12,260 bases of DNA from Dunaliella salina. Lineage: Eukaryota > Chlorophyta > Chlorophyceae > Chlamydomonadales > Dunaliellaceae. How positions within the stretch are numbered: the first letter of the stretch is position 1; each line of letters begins with the position of its first letter. The position numbers and the translations under genes are program-made. The notes under the pieces were generated by a model that was given only the letters and a program-made list of their open reading frames with translations, had not been told where the DNA came from and searched no databases. The stretch covers positions 207,620 to 219,879 of the forward strand of contig MU069920.1 in assembly GCA_002284615.2 (NCBI GenBank), read 5' to 3'. Below are positions 1-9,064 of this stretch, in pieces.

Positions 1-649
1 GCAAGTGACCAGGAATTCATCTATCGTTCCCACTGCGGCAGCTTTTTTCGCTGGGGTTGTGAGCAGAGCTGGCCTGGGATAAACGCCGATGACTTCTATG
101 AGGATCACTGGAAAACGTGCTACGGTGAGACCCCCCCCCGCCTCCCCACACACACACACACACACACATGCGCGCAAGCACGCATGCACGGCAAATTTGC
201 CTCCACGGCCCCTGCTGCCCACACCCGCTCTTTTCCATTTTTTCATGAAATCTAACCATGCCAATCATTATTATCTCCATTGCTCCAGAAATAACAAAAA
301 TGGAGGACCCCAGATCACTTCCCTGGCCCCCTAGAATGTCCCACACCTCCAACCTATGACCAATTTTCATTCCTAAAACTTTACAATCATAAACCTGAAA
401 TATGATACTAGCATCCTGCATAATCAAAATTTAGAAAGAACAAGGTCAAAATTTGACCTTTTTGGCAGCCCTTATCAAAAAATTATCCAATTTGGTGCAG
501 TGGGTGGAGAGGAATAGAGGATGGTGAAAAAAAATATTTGTATATTTATTAAATTTATCAATGTTCTTTCATGCAATTCACAGGACTTGTGGTGTAGACG
601 TGGGCCGCGGGCTCGATGCGCAGTAGCCACATTTTTTTTTCTGTTGCTG
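1..649. other. Unassigned stretch without a supportable gene
   Basis: Short open frames exist on both strands, but none has a recognisable motif and several run through simple-sequence DNA (a C-run, CA repeats, T-runs), so I treat them as chance. The right half (roughly 415-560) is AT-rich. I see no RNA gene, and no promoter that can be tied to a gene. Confidence 0.6.
131..168. repeat. C-run and CA dinucleotide microsatellite
   Basis: A run of nine C (131-139) is followed after a short C-rich spacer by eleven CA units (147-168), then an alternating purine/pyrimidine stretch rich in GC and CA steps to about 188. This is an ordinary eukaryotic microsatellite. The whole tract could adopt Z-DNA, but nothing here shows that it does. 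Confidence 0.95.
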
Positions 650-892
650 CGGCTGAAATCAGCCGTGTTCAGCCGTGGGGTTTTCAGCCGTGGTCTTTTT
701 TTTGCTCACGGCTGAAGACTCAAAAGTACACATTAAGAAGTGCGGCTGAACACGGCTGAAATCAGCCGTGTTCAGCCGTGGGGTTTTCAGCCGTGGACTT
801 TTTTGGCTCACGGCTGAATGGGAAATTTCAGCCGCACTTTCAGCCGCTACTCCATACGGCTGACAACAGCCGCATCAGCCGCTGTTCAGCCG
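650..892. repeat. Dense bidirectional TCAGCCG/CGGCTGA heptamer array
   Basis: Sixteen exact copies of TCAGCCG or its reverse complement CGGCTGA fall within 243 bp; forward copies start at 659, 669, 684, 762, 772, 787, 828, 840, 875 and 886, and reverse copies at 650, 709, 743, 753, 811 and 857. Part of the density comes from a tandem duplication with a 103-bp period: 650-716 repeats at 753-817, and the first 44 bp of each copy are identical. Opposed copies make perfect hairpins, for example ACGGCTGA/TCAGCCGT arms around two A at 752-769. No open frame of interest crosses it. It may be a minisatellite built from a short palindromic seed, or a cluster of binding sites. Confidence 0.9.
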
Positions 893-1792
893 AGGCCAGA
901 AATTTCTGACGTTGTTCAGAGGAAGGCAAGATTCTCACAAATGCACCCTGCCTAAACACGATGGCCACAGCACTCGGTAGCTGCCAACACAAGGTCTGCA
1001 CAACTTGGCATGCGGCTTTCAAGCTCCACGTGAACTCCAGGTCCCGGTCACTGTTCAGTGGGGTTACTGCAGCACATAACCAGCCCAAAGGTTCAAGCAC
1101 ACACTGCTTGCATGCCCATACATGCGCAACATGTACAATACCAGAGGTCCTGGCTCCACCTATTCAAGCCACAAGCTGCAAATGCCTCCAAGAAACAAAG
1201 CCAAACCACAGACAACCTAGACTTGTGCGTTCCTGCCTAGCGTCTCTGTAGCTCGCTTCCCGCTCCCCTTTGCATGACAGTCCCTTGCTATTGGCTCGTT
1301 GTTCAGAATTCTGCTAGGTTCAACCAACACAGTGCTCCCCCCCACCAGCTCCAGTTCCCACCAGGCTACTCATTCTACGTGTTCGTGCGAGCCCCTCACC
1401 GCATCATATCCTTCTCATGCCGGTTACTAGTCTCGCGGGGTCTCGCGCCTGGGGAACTGGGGGGTGTCGGGCCCACATCACATTTGTCCTGTACACACAT
1501 CACGCATTCCACACGCGTGTGTGAGCACCAGCACGCTTCACACACAGAGAACGAGTCCAGTTGCTGCTGTGCTGCCAAACTGCACTCCCCTGAGTGTGGG
1601 CGGGCGGGTGGGCTGCTGCGGCGCCTCCCCCCTGCCGAATGGCGCCCAGGCCGGCTTTGCTCCAGCTGTTAAAGGGTTGTAGTTGGTTACAAGTATAATT
1701 AAGAAGGCCTGAAACAAGAGAACACTCATACTCCGAGATTGATCTCATATCTCACACAGAAATTCTCAATTGACCACTTTAGTCACATAACA
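893..1792. other. Unassigned, partly GC-rich stretch without a supportable gene
   Basis: The part from about 1430 to 1670 is GC-rich (GGGCGGGCGGGTGGG-like sequence near 1597-1612) and the rest is mixed. Open frames of 60-130 codons occur on both strands but overlap one another in different frames and show no domain, so I do not call them genes. I see no RNA gene or clear regulatory site. Confidence 0.55.
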
Positions 1793-2245
1793 CTTGCAAA
1801 TTTTGCATTGAACTTCTTAAAAGGTTCTTTGGGTGTAAAGCAAGCTACAACTAATTGTGCTGTATTTAGAGAATGTGGGCACCAGCCTTTGCAGTATTAA
1901 TGGTTCAGGGCTGCAGTCAAGCTGTATAACAGCATGCTTTGCACAAGCAGCAGTACTTTGCGTCGTGTCGTGCAAGCTGATTTGAAATTGCGATTTAAGG
2001 ATAAGAAGTGCTGGACAGCGCAGTTAGTTCAAGCATTCCAGGGATTGCGCAAATCTGATACCTATGAGCAGGCTGTACAGACAGGAGAGGCTATTTCCAT
2101 CAATGATTTTACAGCTGATTTGAGACACAGGCTGCACGGAGTCTGGAGAGAAGCTGAGTCGGTGGATCCCAGGGGAAACAACAACAAGCTTGTGAGCTAT
2201 CAGGCATGGTTTGTGCTGTTCTCTGATTTTCAATGCACCATGTGG
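1793..2245 (+). pseudogene. LINE-B fragment, left part (region between RT and C-terminal zinc knuckle)
   Basis: This is the left part of a decayed non-LTR retrotransposon ORF2. The frame running from about 1793 through an in-frame TAA (1898-1900) and on to about 2222 matches the segment downstream of the reverse transcriptase seen in LINE-A of this window: RECG followed by WFRAAVKLYNSM aligns with the LINE-A residues RECG and WFRACARL (3366-3417). Further on come KKCWTAQL, a DFTADLRHRL stretch, DPRGNNNKL and YQAWF (2197-2211), the equivalents of CWTSHLI, VVDFRTRHL and YHRWSAL in LINE-A. The stop at 1898 and the loss of homology before about 1793 mark it as 5'-truncated and dead. The same protein resumes at 4402, so the copy was split by later insertions. 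The left edge is uncertain by some tens of bases. Confidence 0.7.
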
Positions 2246-2249
2246 TATC

Positions 2250-4189
2250 AACAGAGTGCTTTTTCTAATTCTGGCAGACACTACAACTTGGTGAAGTTTG
2301 TGTGCTTTACTTTGTATGCTTAAAGGGTCCATTATTCACGCTTGCAACTACCGCATGCTTGCGGTCAGTGGGACTTCCTGCAGGCTCTATGCCAATGTGC
2401 TGCGCACCCTGCTGCAGGATTGGTGCCATCACTATAATAAAATTTCTGATTCACAGTTTAGATTCTACCCAGGACGCAGTACGCTGCACCCTCTTTTCAT
2501 TTTGAGACATTTGAAACATGCTGCACAGACACACAAACCACGCGGTTCTCCACGTCTATATGCAACTTTTATTGATTTTCAGCAAGCATACGATTCTAAC
2601 CCGCGTGACAAACTGTGGCGCCACCTACAGCAGTGCCAGCTCCCTCAACATTTCCTCAATGTCTTGAAGAACTTGTATCATGATGATGAGTAAATTCTGA
2701 TTGATGGAGACAAACAAGCCAGTGTCAAACCCACTTATGGTCATACAAAGGTGTCCCTTGTCTCCGTTGCTCTTTTCTCTGTACCTCAATGACATCCATG
2801 ACGTTGTTGCAGATATTGATGGAGCCTACACTGGCACGCACACTCATCTCCTTTATGCGGATGATTTATGTCTGACTTCCAATCAATTCTGCTGCCAACC
2901 TTCAAAGCATGCTGAACCGTTTAAGGGCTTACTCTTGCAGGAAATGTCTCACAGTTAATTCTCAGAAATCTGTGATTGTTTAAATTCTCGCACAGACAAT
3001 TTCCCCCCTTTTTTTATGGAATTGACGTACTGCCCATGTCCAACTGTTTCAAGTACCTGGGAATGCTGCTCGACAGAAACCTCAGCTTGATCAATGCTTC
3101 TGAAGAGGCGCTCAAACCTTGTTTGGCAGGCATGGCGCGCATTTGCTCTTTTGCACACCACCATCAGATTCATAACCGGCTTCATGCTTACATATGGCTG
3201 TTCAAAACTTATGTTGTTCCAGCTGGCATGTATGCTAGTCAACTTTGGGCCACTCCTTATCTCCAGCAAGGTACTGAGATGCAAAACTGTATCCAAAAAT
3301 GGCTTTTGAGATTCTTACGGTCTATTTTGAGGGTTAGGACATGTACGCCCTCATGGAGTGTTCTGCGTGAGTGTGGGATGGAGCCTATTCAATTCAACTG
3401 GTTTCGAGCTTGTGCACGTCTACAATTCCCTCACTCATTGCAACAGTCCTTTGCTCAACAAAATTTTTTGCGCCGATATCTCCCTCAGCCATAGGAATCC
3501 CTCTTGCTGGACTTCCCATCTTATTCTTACGACCAATGGTTTACTGCATGCCCATAAATTTTAACACTGCATTCGGACAGCCAGTCCTTTGAATTTAAGT
3601 CAGCTGGTTGTGGATTTCAGGACTCGGCATTTGGCTTACTGGAGACTTTTTCCTTCCTATCATCCACGTGATATCAACAGCAGAAGAATGATGTATCACC
3701 GCTGGTCTGCTCTCTTTACCAGGAATGCGCATGTTACATACTCTCCGTATGTTCTGCCCAAATGCTTCTTCTTGACTTACCTAAGCACATTGTCCGCAGC
3801 GTTGCACGATTTCGGCTCCGTGTTCATACTTTGAATGTTGAGAGAGCTACATGGGATCATTCCATTCCTCCTTCCTGCAACCTTTGTAGTGCTCAGGATG
3901 AAGTACAGGATGAACAACATGCTATTTTTAAGTGCACACACCCTGACATTTGCAATCTCCAGTTGAAGTAGGCTTCCTTATTTTCTGGACCTCTCCTTCC
4001 TCTTGCCCATCCTACTTCCCGGATGGCTCCGTACTTGCCTGCATCTCACCATGTACAGTCTTATGACAGGTTTGGTTTCTTAAATCAGAACAACAACAGG
4101 CTATATCCTTTTCTTCATGAACTTCTCAACCTTTTTGAACAGGCTAGCAGTCAGTCGTTTCGACTGGAGGCTTTTTTTCCCTTGTAACC
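2250..4189 (+). pseudogene. LINE-A non-LTR retrotransposon, reverse transcriptase ORF2 (5'-truncated, multiply frameshifted)
   Basis: In its intact form this ORF would encode the reverse transcriptase that copies the element's RNA into DNA at a nicked target. Visible motifs in order: NYRMLAVSG with RLYANVLR (from about 2346), QFRFYPGRST (2454-2483), motif A FIDFQQAYD with its Asp codon at 2574, motif B CPLSPLLFSLYLNDI (2752-2796), motif C YADD (2854-2865), FKYLGMLLDRN (from about 3048), the RECG/WFR segment (3366-3417), and a C-terminal zinc knuckle CNLC...H....C (from about 3879). The ORF ends in TAA at 4185, inside TTGTAACC. It is dead: there is a stop at 2691 and another at 3969, and the frame changes near 2345, 2748, 2890, 2978, 3415, 3590 and 3765. 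No endonuclease is present; the start is truncated. The domain order resembles RandI/Dualen-type algal LINEs (established family knowledge, placed by eye). The exact 5' boundary, between about 2245 and 2318, is unclear. Confidence 0.88.
4152..4189 (+). promoter_or_regulatory. LINE-A 3' end: stem-loop plus TTGTAACC
   Basis: CAGTCG (4152-4157), a TTT loop and CGACTG (4161-4166) form a perfect 6-bp hairpin. Fifteen bases later the element ends with one TTGTAACC (4182-4189). The same arrangement ends the antisense LINE-A copy at 12069-12228 and the LINE-B copy at 4837-4863. By analogy with the 3' stem-loop and short terminal repeats of the eel LINE UnaL2, this is probably what the reverse transcriptase recognises on its own RNA; that function is inferred. 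Confidence 0.6.
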
Positions 4190-4192
4190 TTT

Positions 4193-4423
4193 ACTAGTCT
4201 TTTTCCATCAACATGTCATTGGTAGCGAAGTCAGGGTTCGAGTCCTGGCGGGTGCAGCGGGGAAGTTTTTGACCATCTTTGATACCCGGGTACCGAGGTC
4301 CAACACCCTGCATAAGCTCCCCAGAATACCCAGATTAGAAGGGGGGGATGTTACGTTGATATACGAGTAGGTTCGCAAGTTGTGCATCAACCACTCGACT
4401 CGTCTTCTTCCATCAGCGTGTCA
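4193..4423. repeat. 26-bp imperfect direct repeat flanking a ~179-bp insert
   Basis: The segment 4193-4218 reappears at 4398-4423 with 22 of 26 bases identical by my count. The two copies bracket 4219-4397. The right copy reads straight into the resumed LINE-B frame, so the left copy is best read as LINE-B sequence duplicated when the intervening piece inserted, i.e. an old target-site duplication. A local tandem duplication is the alternative. Confidence 0.55.
4219..4397. mobile_element. Small inserted element of uncertain class (SINE-like or LTR-retroelement end)
   Basis: Two features point in different directions. GGTTCGAGTCC at 4235-4245 is an exact match to the RNA polymerase III B box (GGTTCRANTCC), and its surroundings fold as a slightly broken T-arm, as in the tRNA-derived head of a SINE; no matching A box or acceptor stem lies upstream, so it would be truncated. 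Alternatively, the purine tract AGAAGGGGGGGA (4337-4348) followed directly by TGTTACG (4349-4355) looks like a polypurine tract at the start of a 3' LTR of a Ty3/gypsy element. An open + frame crosses the piece and stops at 4378-4380, but I recognise no domain in it. The long flanking duplication favours a LINE-mobilised origin; LTR elements make 4-6 bp duplications. Confidence 0.35.
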
Positions 4424-4863
4424 CCTATGTGCCCCTGCTTTGGTATCTTTTCCTTGATTTGCCCAAACAAGTTGTCTGCAATGTGAGCAGGTTTTGGCTT
4501 CAAGCTCATGCTTTGAGAGTTGGATCAGCTGTTTGGCAGGAAGGAACTTTGATTTGTGACAGGTGTTCTTGCAACCAGACACAGGATGAAGCATATGTTC
4601 TCTTTAACTGCACTGATGAAAAAGTTTGTTCCTTGCGCTGCCATTACAAGATGCTGTTTGAACCTTTCCTTGAAGATTTCTTTGAGACACATCATTTTTT
4701 CCCGCATCAAGTTGATACACATATTATTTCTCGTTTCCTTGATCAGCGCAACACGGCTTTTCTTCTTTATATCCAAGATTATGGATTTATTCTTGGCTGG
4801 CTGAAACCGGTCACAAGCCGATCAGCCAAACAACCTGGGTGAAGGTCACCCCCTATTGTAACC
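4402..4863 (+). pseudogene. LINE-B fragment, right part (C-terminal zinc knuckle and 3' end)
   Basis: This continues the LINE-B protein interrupted near 2245. From 4402 the frame reads through HQRVTYV and YLFLDLPKQVV to a zinc-knuckle-like stretch CDRC...QDEAY....C (4555-4617). In LINE-A the corresponding residue before the last Cys is His (QDEQH), so the Tyr here is a lost zinc ligand. The segment continues with CSLRCHYKMLF and ends near 4842 with a TGA inside the terminal hairpin; in another frame the ORF would run on to TAA inside TTGTAACC (4856-4863), which suggests a late frameshift. The two LINE-B pieces together cover only the C-terminal part of ORF2, so the copy is 5'-truncated as well as split. 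Confidence 0.75.
4837..4863 (+). promoter_or_regulatory. LINE-B 3' end: stem-loop plus TTGTAACC
   Basis: GGGTGA (4837-4842), an AGG loop and TCACCC (4846-4851) form a perfect 6-bp hairpin with a 3-nt loop, followed four bases later by TTGTAACC (4856-4863). The stem sequence is unrelated to that of LINE-A, but shape, loop size and terminal octamer are the same. It lies at the very end of the recognisable LINE-B homology. Confidence 0.6.
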
Positions 4864-5974
4864 ATGGCGATGGCCGCCAGAAATAAGTTCTCAGAACCTC
4901 ATGGAATAGCAACAACCATTTTATAATGGTGATTTGAAATAGATGGCCCATCCTGGGCAGGGACAGAGATCCTTAGCTTTGTATGCTTTTTCAAGAGTCC
5001 CCACAGGAGGGGAACGGCTATATGGTCAAGCAGGTTCACACCAGACCTGATAGTGCGTGGGATGCAGAGCAGGAGATGGAGCAGGGCTGAGGCTGCAAAA
5101 GCCAATGCCCCAGCTGTCAGGCTTGTGGGAAGGCTTGACATGCGTCAAGCATCGAGCCCTGCTCCTAATAAACATTGAGTAGGCCTTGTGCAAGCACCTA
5201 TGGAGGAGGAAAAATTTTTGTAGGCCTAGATGGCCGACCTGTCCCAGAAAGGAGGATCAAGAGTTGCAATAGAGACATATTGCAGAGTTCTGCAAGCTGT
5301 CAGTTATACCTGTATACTGTTGGAACTTTATATCTCAGAACTGCTCTACAAGTCTTTGTCTTTTATATACGCTGAGAATCGTGTAATAATAAAGGGCCAG
5401 TAGTGATCCTTGTAGTACGGAGTAGCGGCTGTACAGAATCCATATGGAAATGCAAGTAAGTGCCCACAGGCCAACTCTACGCTATGCATATGCAGGCCTG
5501 CATCGTAACGCTGAAATCGGATTTACCTCAATTGCAAGGAGGCATCATGTGTGCATCAACTGTAAACGGTCAAGAACATTGGTAGATTGGATGGTTTTAA
5601 GAGGCACAAGAAGCAACCCATGGGACTGCTTGCTCTTTTCTTCCCAAAAACAGACTTGCCTGCATGGTCAATGACCAATTGCCATGTCTGCTCCGCCAAG
5701 TCTGTCATAATTTCTGAGAGTTGCTTTACCTTCTTTAAGTGCTTAAATAAGCTCCTTGCATGTTCACTACGATTTACATATCATTGCAAAAGCAACGCGA
5801 CAACGCGATATCACAGTTCTGCACCAAAAGCACGTTTTAGCGGTGCGTGCCTGCCGGGATCTCCTCAATGAACAAAAAGTCATGCATTTCGTCACTGTTT
5901 TGGCAATCACAACTCCTCCAACATATAATTGCTGCTGCATCTGGGCTTTGTAAGGAGATGGGTTTTTGACCAAG
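4864..5974. other. Unassigned stretch between LINE-B and the candidate exon
   Basis: No open frame here shows a recognisable domain. The stretch around 5381-5393 contains TAATAATAAA, including an AATAAA hexamer (5388-5393) that could serve as a polyadenylation signal on the + strand, but no gene upstream can be tied to it. Two hundred bases around 5600-5900 hold overlapping open frames of 65-95 codons that look like chance. Confidence 0.5.
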
Positions 5975-6407
5975 TAAATGCGTCGAAACTTACAATGCAA
6001 CTTTGGTCGGACGTAACCCCTTTTCGGTCCGTGCGGTCTCGATATTGGGCGAGCCTATTCATCACGGATATGATACCTTTTTAATTCACTTCATCAACAA
6101 TAACGGGGATTTTCTTTTTCCCTATCTCTCCCACGTTGGAAATGGGCAGTACAACTTTACGGAGATGGCACAGATGCCTGCCAGTACATGGAAGGTGGTG
6201 TTGTATTTGCATACCACAGTGAACTGCACGGTCGGCTCCCATGTAGCATCAATCGACCTTCCAATGAAATCGTCTTACGACAGCTGGTTCAAAAGGTTCC
6301 CTTGTCCTCACCGAAAAATCCTGGAAACGGCAGTGAAAACAACTGAGAGCGAAATGTATCGGTTAGGCAAAGATAGGCCATGTACCGGGCCGTCACTGGG
6401 TCTGTGG
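5975..6407 (+). CDS. Possible single exon of a cellular gene with an Ig/filamin-like (NXPE-type?) domain
   Basis: One frame is open from 5970 to a stop at 6483-6485. Its conceptual protein has the texture of a real domain: NPFSVRAVSILG, then DTFLIHFINNNGDF, then a GNGQYNFTEM stretch, which resembles the strand pattern and NG-T/Y motif of filamin-type Ig repeats and of the N-terminal part of NXPE-family proteins. Downstream come YDSWFKRFPCPHRK and RPCTGPSLGLW. A good splice donor, TGG|GTAAAC, follows the Trp codon at 6407, and a possible acceptor AAG ends at 5974 after a short T-run. No ATG start of its own is needed if it is internal. I found no neighbouring exon I could defend. The family assignment is a weak guess from pattern; that it is coding at all is more likely than not. 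Confidence 0.35.
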
Positions 6408-7870
6408 GTAAACACGAGCAGTGATCTGCTTAGGGGAGACAGGGGATTAACAGATTCAATTTTATGTAGCGGGCGTTGCCACTGATCATATAGATTGAAA
6501 AGTGTTAAGTGTTAACGAAGGCAAGAGGCTATAAAACCTCCAGCACAAACTGCTGTAGTATCAAATTAACTACTGCCTCCCACACAGCGAATCGAATATG
6601 TATCCCTGACAGACCTCGGATAGCTGTCAGAACACTCGAACGTACGTCACGGACGACTGCATGGGATTTTACGAATTTTACGAATTTTATTCGAACAACC
6701 ACCGTTACATTGCTCCCCCTTTTGGAATGCATGTCCTCATGCATTGATTGAGAAATAACGGTCATCCCGGCCACAGAAAGAAGCTAGTTATTTATATTGT
6801 GTGTGAGTGATCATGACATTGAGCAAATATGCCATCAGTAAGTTGGATTAGATTTGAATAATTACTTCCAAGTTGCATTGCAAAGGGATGAGCGAGGTTT
6901 TTTTTTTTTCTGTATGGGCAAAAGCAAAGTGTTTGCATCCAAATGTGAGTGTCATTTACAGCAGAATGATGTGTCAACAGTGTTGCAATCGAATTGGCAA
7001 GGTCTGATGCTTTGGTGGATGCATACCAGGATTCATCAGGCACAATGGTGAGCGGAGTGCCTTGGCGGCAACAGTGCACAGAACCAGTCTTCTAAAGCCT
7101 CTTGAGCATTATGCCATCAGTGGGTTACGGTCAAACAAAGGTACATTTCTTGCATTTGCTATTTTGCAAAAGGAACTTACGAAGTATGACTCCCAAGGTC
7201 ACAGTGCTGAACATGTGCTGGTCTTTGCTGCTGGACATGTTAAGACCGAATGCCGCCCATGCATGCATGTGTATGTGTCTGAATGCAAGATGCATACTTA
7301 AAGTAATTGCAAAGCAGGACTCGAAGGGGACATAGTCGAAGGCCTGCTGTTCACAGCATGGTTGTCACAGGGCACTGCACTTGCCTGCAAGTGACACAGG
7401 GTCCCTTCTTTTCTCGTGCAAACCAATGTGCGAACAATTGAAACCATCATACATGGCATGCATGGCAGTGCATTGGTCTGCAAATCAGACAATAGTCTTG
7501 ATTTCTCGGCTGCAAGAGCGAAAATGTCCATGGAGCAACAGGGTTGCAGGTGTTGCGAAAGATGATGCCTCGGCAGCTCATGCTTGCCTTTTGCCATGCA
7601 CTTGCTCAGTGCACATCAGTGTACGATGATGTGCCAGACCACACCTGTGCAGGGGCCACGGACCAGTCCCTGAGCTTCAGGCATCACGTAGAGGGCTTAA
7701 TCATTGAAAGAGAAGGCCTCAAGCCAATTCGTACGAACTGGGCGCACTTCGCTAGCGGTAACAGGTGTCAGGTAATCAATTTCATTTTCTCATTCACGAA
7801 TTGATGGAAATGGCTGTAATCGTCATTCAATCCCAATCATTCTTTACGAAATTAGACGGGAATAGGACGA
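6408..7870. other. Unassigned stretch; possible intronic or intergenic DNA
   Basis: Short open frames on both strands, no recognisable domains. A 9-bp unit TTTTACGAA is repeated two and a half times at 6667-6689, and there is a T-run near 6899-6910. A + frame at 7544-7769 ends against a reasonable splice donor (CAG|GTAATC) and could be another exon of the gene proposed at 5975-6407, but its sequence shows no motif I can name. A - frame at about 6900-7079 has plausible residue composition without identity. Confidence 0.45.
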
Positions 7871-7944
7871 AAATATTATCAATTCAGCTGTCATTATTGA
7901 AGCGCGGAAATATTAATAATTCTGCTGTCGTTATTGAAGCGAGA
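7871..7944. repeat. 37-bp tandem duplication
   Basis: The 37 bases 7871-7907 are followed immediately by a second copy, 7908-7944, with 31 of 37 bases identical by hand count. Both copies begin AAATATTA and contain TTATTGAAGCG. The period is not a multiple of three, so this is unlikely to be a protein repeat. Divergence of six bases indicates an old event. Confidence 0.85.
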
Positions 7945-9064
7945 AGCGAATTCCCCAAATTGTGTACCGGGTTCCACGCGGAGCATGTTGTGCTCCAGTG
8001 TTTTGAGCACAGCTCTCTGCTTGTATGAAGCTCAACAGATCAAGTCTGACAGGTGTCAGCAGCAGGAAGCAACAGGTGCACAAAGCTGCTGAACGGGTCG
8101 TTTGGTTTCGAAAACCAGTTTTCGCGAGGAAGAGCAGGAAAGCAAGATTGCACAGACTATACCTCTGTGTAGAACCAGCCTACAGACCGGCAACACTTAC
8201 GGCAGGGATTCGTGCACGAGTGCTGCTGTGAGCGCAACACGCGCGTGCTGCTCAGACTTTGGTTTGCTGTGCACTTGCGGATGCTGACATTACCAGAGCC
8301 CTTAATAAGTAAGGCTGACTGAGGTGGAGAGAGGCGGAGACAGCGTCAAGTCCTTTACATGCGCACAAAGGGAAACACACACGTACGTACCACCCAGAGG
8401 TGGCACATAATGATAGCAATTCACTCAAACTCACCACATTTCATTCACATAATAGAAAAATAACACACGAGCAATTTATTGTTTTCCTGGAGAGAAATCC
8501 AGCGTGGATCCAAGTTGTATGCACATGTTTATGCACACATGGCTATAAAAATCATACATAATCAGAGATAACATGGTTAGCTCTGACAGAGTGGAATGTC
8601 TCGACAGAATGGTTCACTTAGGCAATAAATCTCTAATCAGCAAGCAGGCAGACAAATATTGAAAATGTATACATCATATGTACAAGATGTCTTTGTCCAA
8701 TGCAGAACTTAGAGAGAATCTCCTCCAAAGCTCAAAGTGTCTCCTTCCTAGCGCTTAGTCTAGCAAACGCGGAATCTCAGCGTCACAGCCAGCTGCATAG
8801 GTCTGCGCTCCAACCCTAATGAGTGTTTGTTGGCTGGAAACTCCAAATATTGAGGCTAGCGCCATGAACAGGTACGCTGCCCTTCTGCACTCTTCATTTG
8901 GACACACACACATCTGTGTTCTGCAGAGCAGTAATACTTATACAACAGGAAAGTTGTCTTTGCTGCCTTAGCAACACAGGACTTGCTGTGCATGCAAGCA
9001 TGCATACCTGGTCAAAGAAGTTTGCTACTCAAAGCAGTAGTTGGATAACAAAATATGGTCATTA
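7945..9064. other. Unassigned stretch up to the integrase fragment
   Basis: I see no supportable gene on either strand. The region where the C-terminal part, chromodomain and LTR of the - strand gypsy element should lie (below 9065) shows no integrase-like or LTR-like sequence, so the element is truncated there. A TATAAAA at 8544-8550 and an AATAAA at 8625-8630 are present but have no gene to belong to. TGCATGCAAGCATGCA (8989-9004) is a near-perfect palindrome. Confidence 0.5.

Noticed and set aside
147..188. CRISPR or other structured array
   Set aside because: It is plain CA dinucleotide repeat running into alternating purine/pyrimidine sequence, with no spacers.
17..427. 136-codon open frame on the - strand (and an overlapping 81-codon + frame)
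   Set aside because: Both run through the CA microsatellite and C-run, giving low-complexity Val/Cys/Gly or His/Thr runs, with no domain.
1274..1672. 132-codon + frame in GC-rich DNA with overlapping frames on both strands
   Set aside because: No motif, unusual Cys/His/Ser-rich composition, and three other frames of similar length overlap it, as expected by chance in GC-rich sequence.
2955..3296. 113-codon - strand frame inside LINE-A
   Set aside because: Antisense of the reverse transcriptase region; no independent motif.
4219..4260. A tRNA gene around the B box
   Set aside because: The T-arm has a mismatch and a wobble, and no A box, anticodon arm or pairing acceptor 5' strand lies at the right distance upstream.
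7298..7597. 99-codon - strand frame
   Set aside because: No domain, and overlapping + strand frames of similar length; not supportable.
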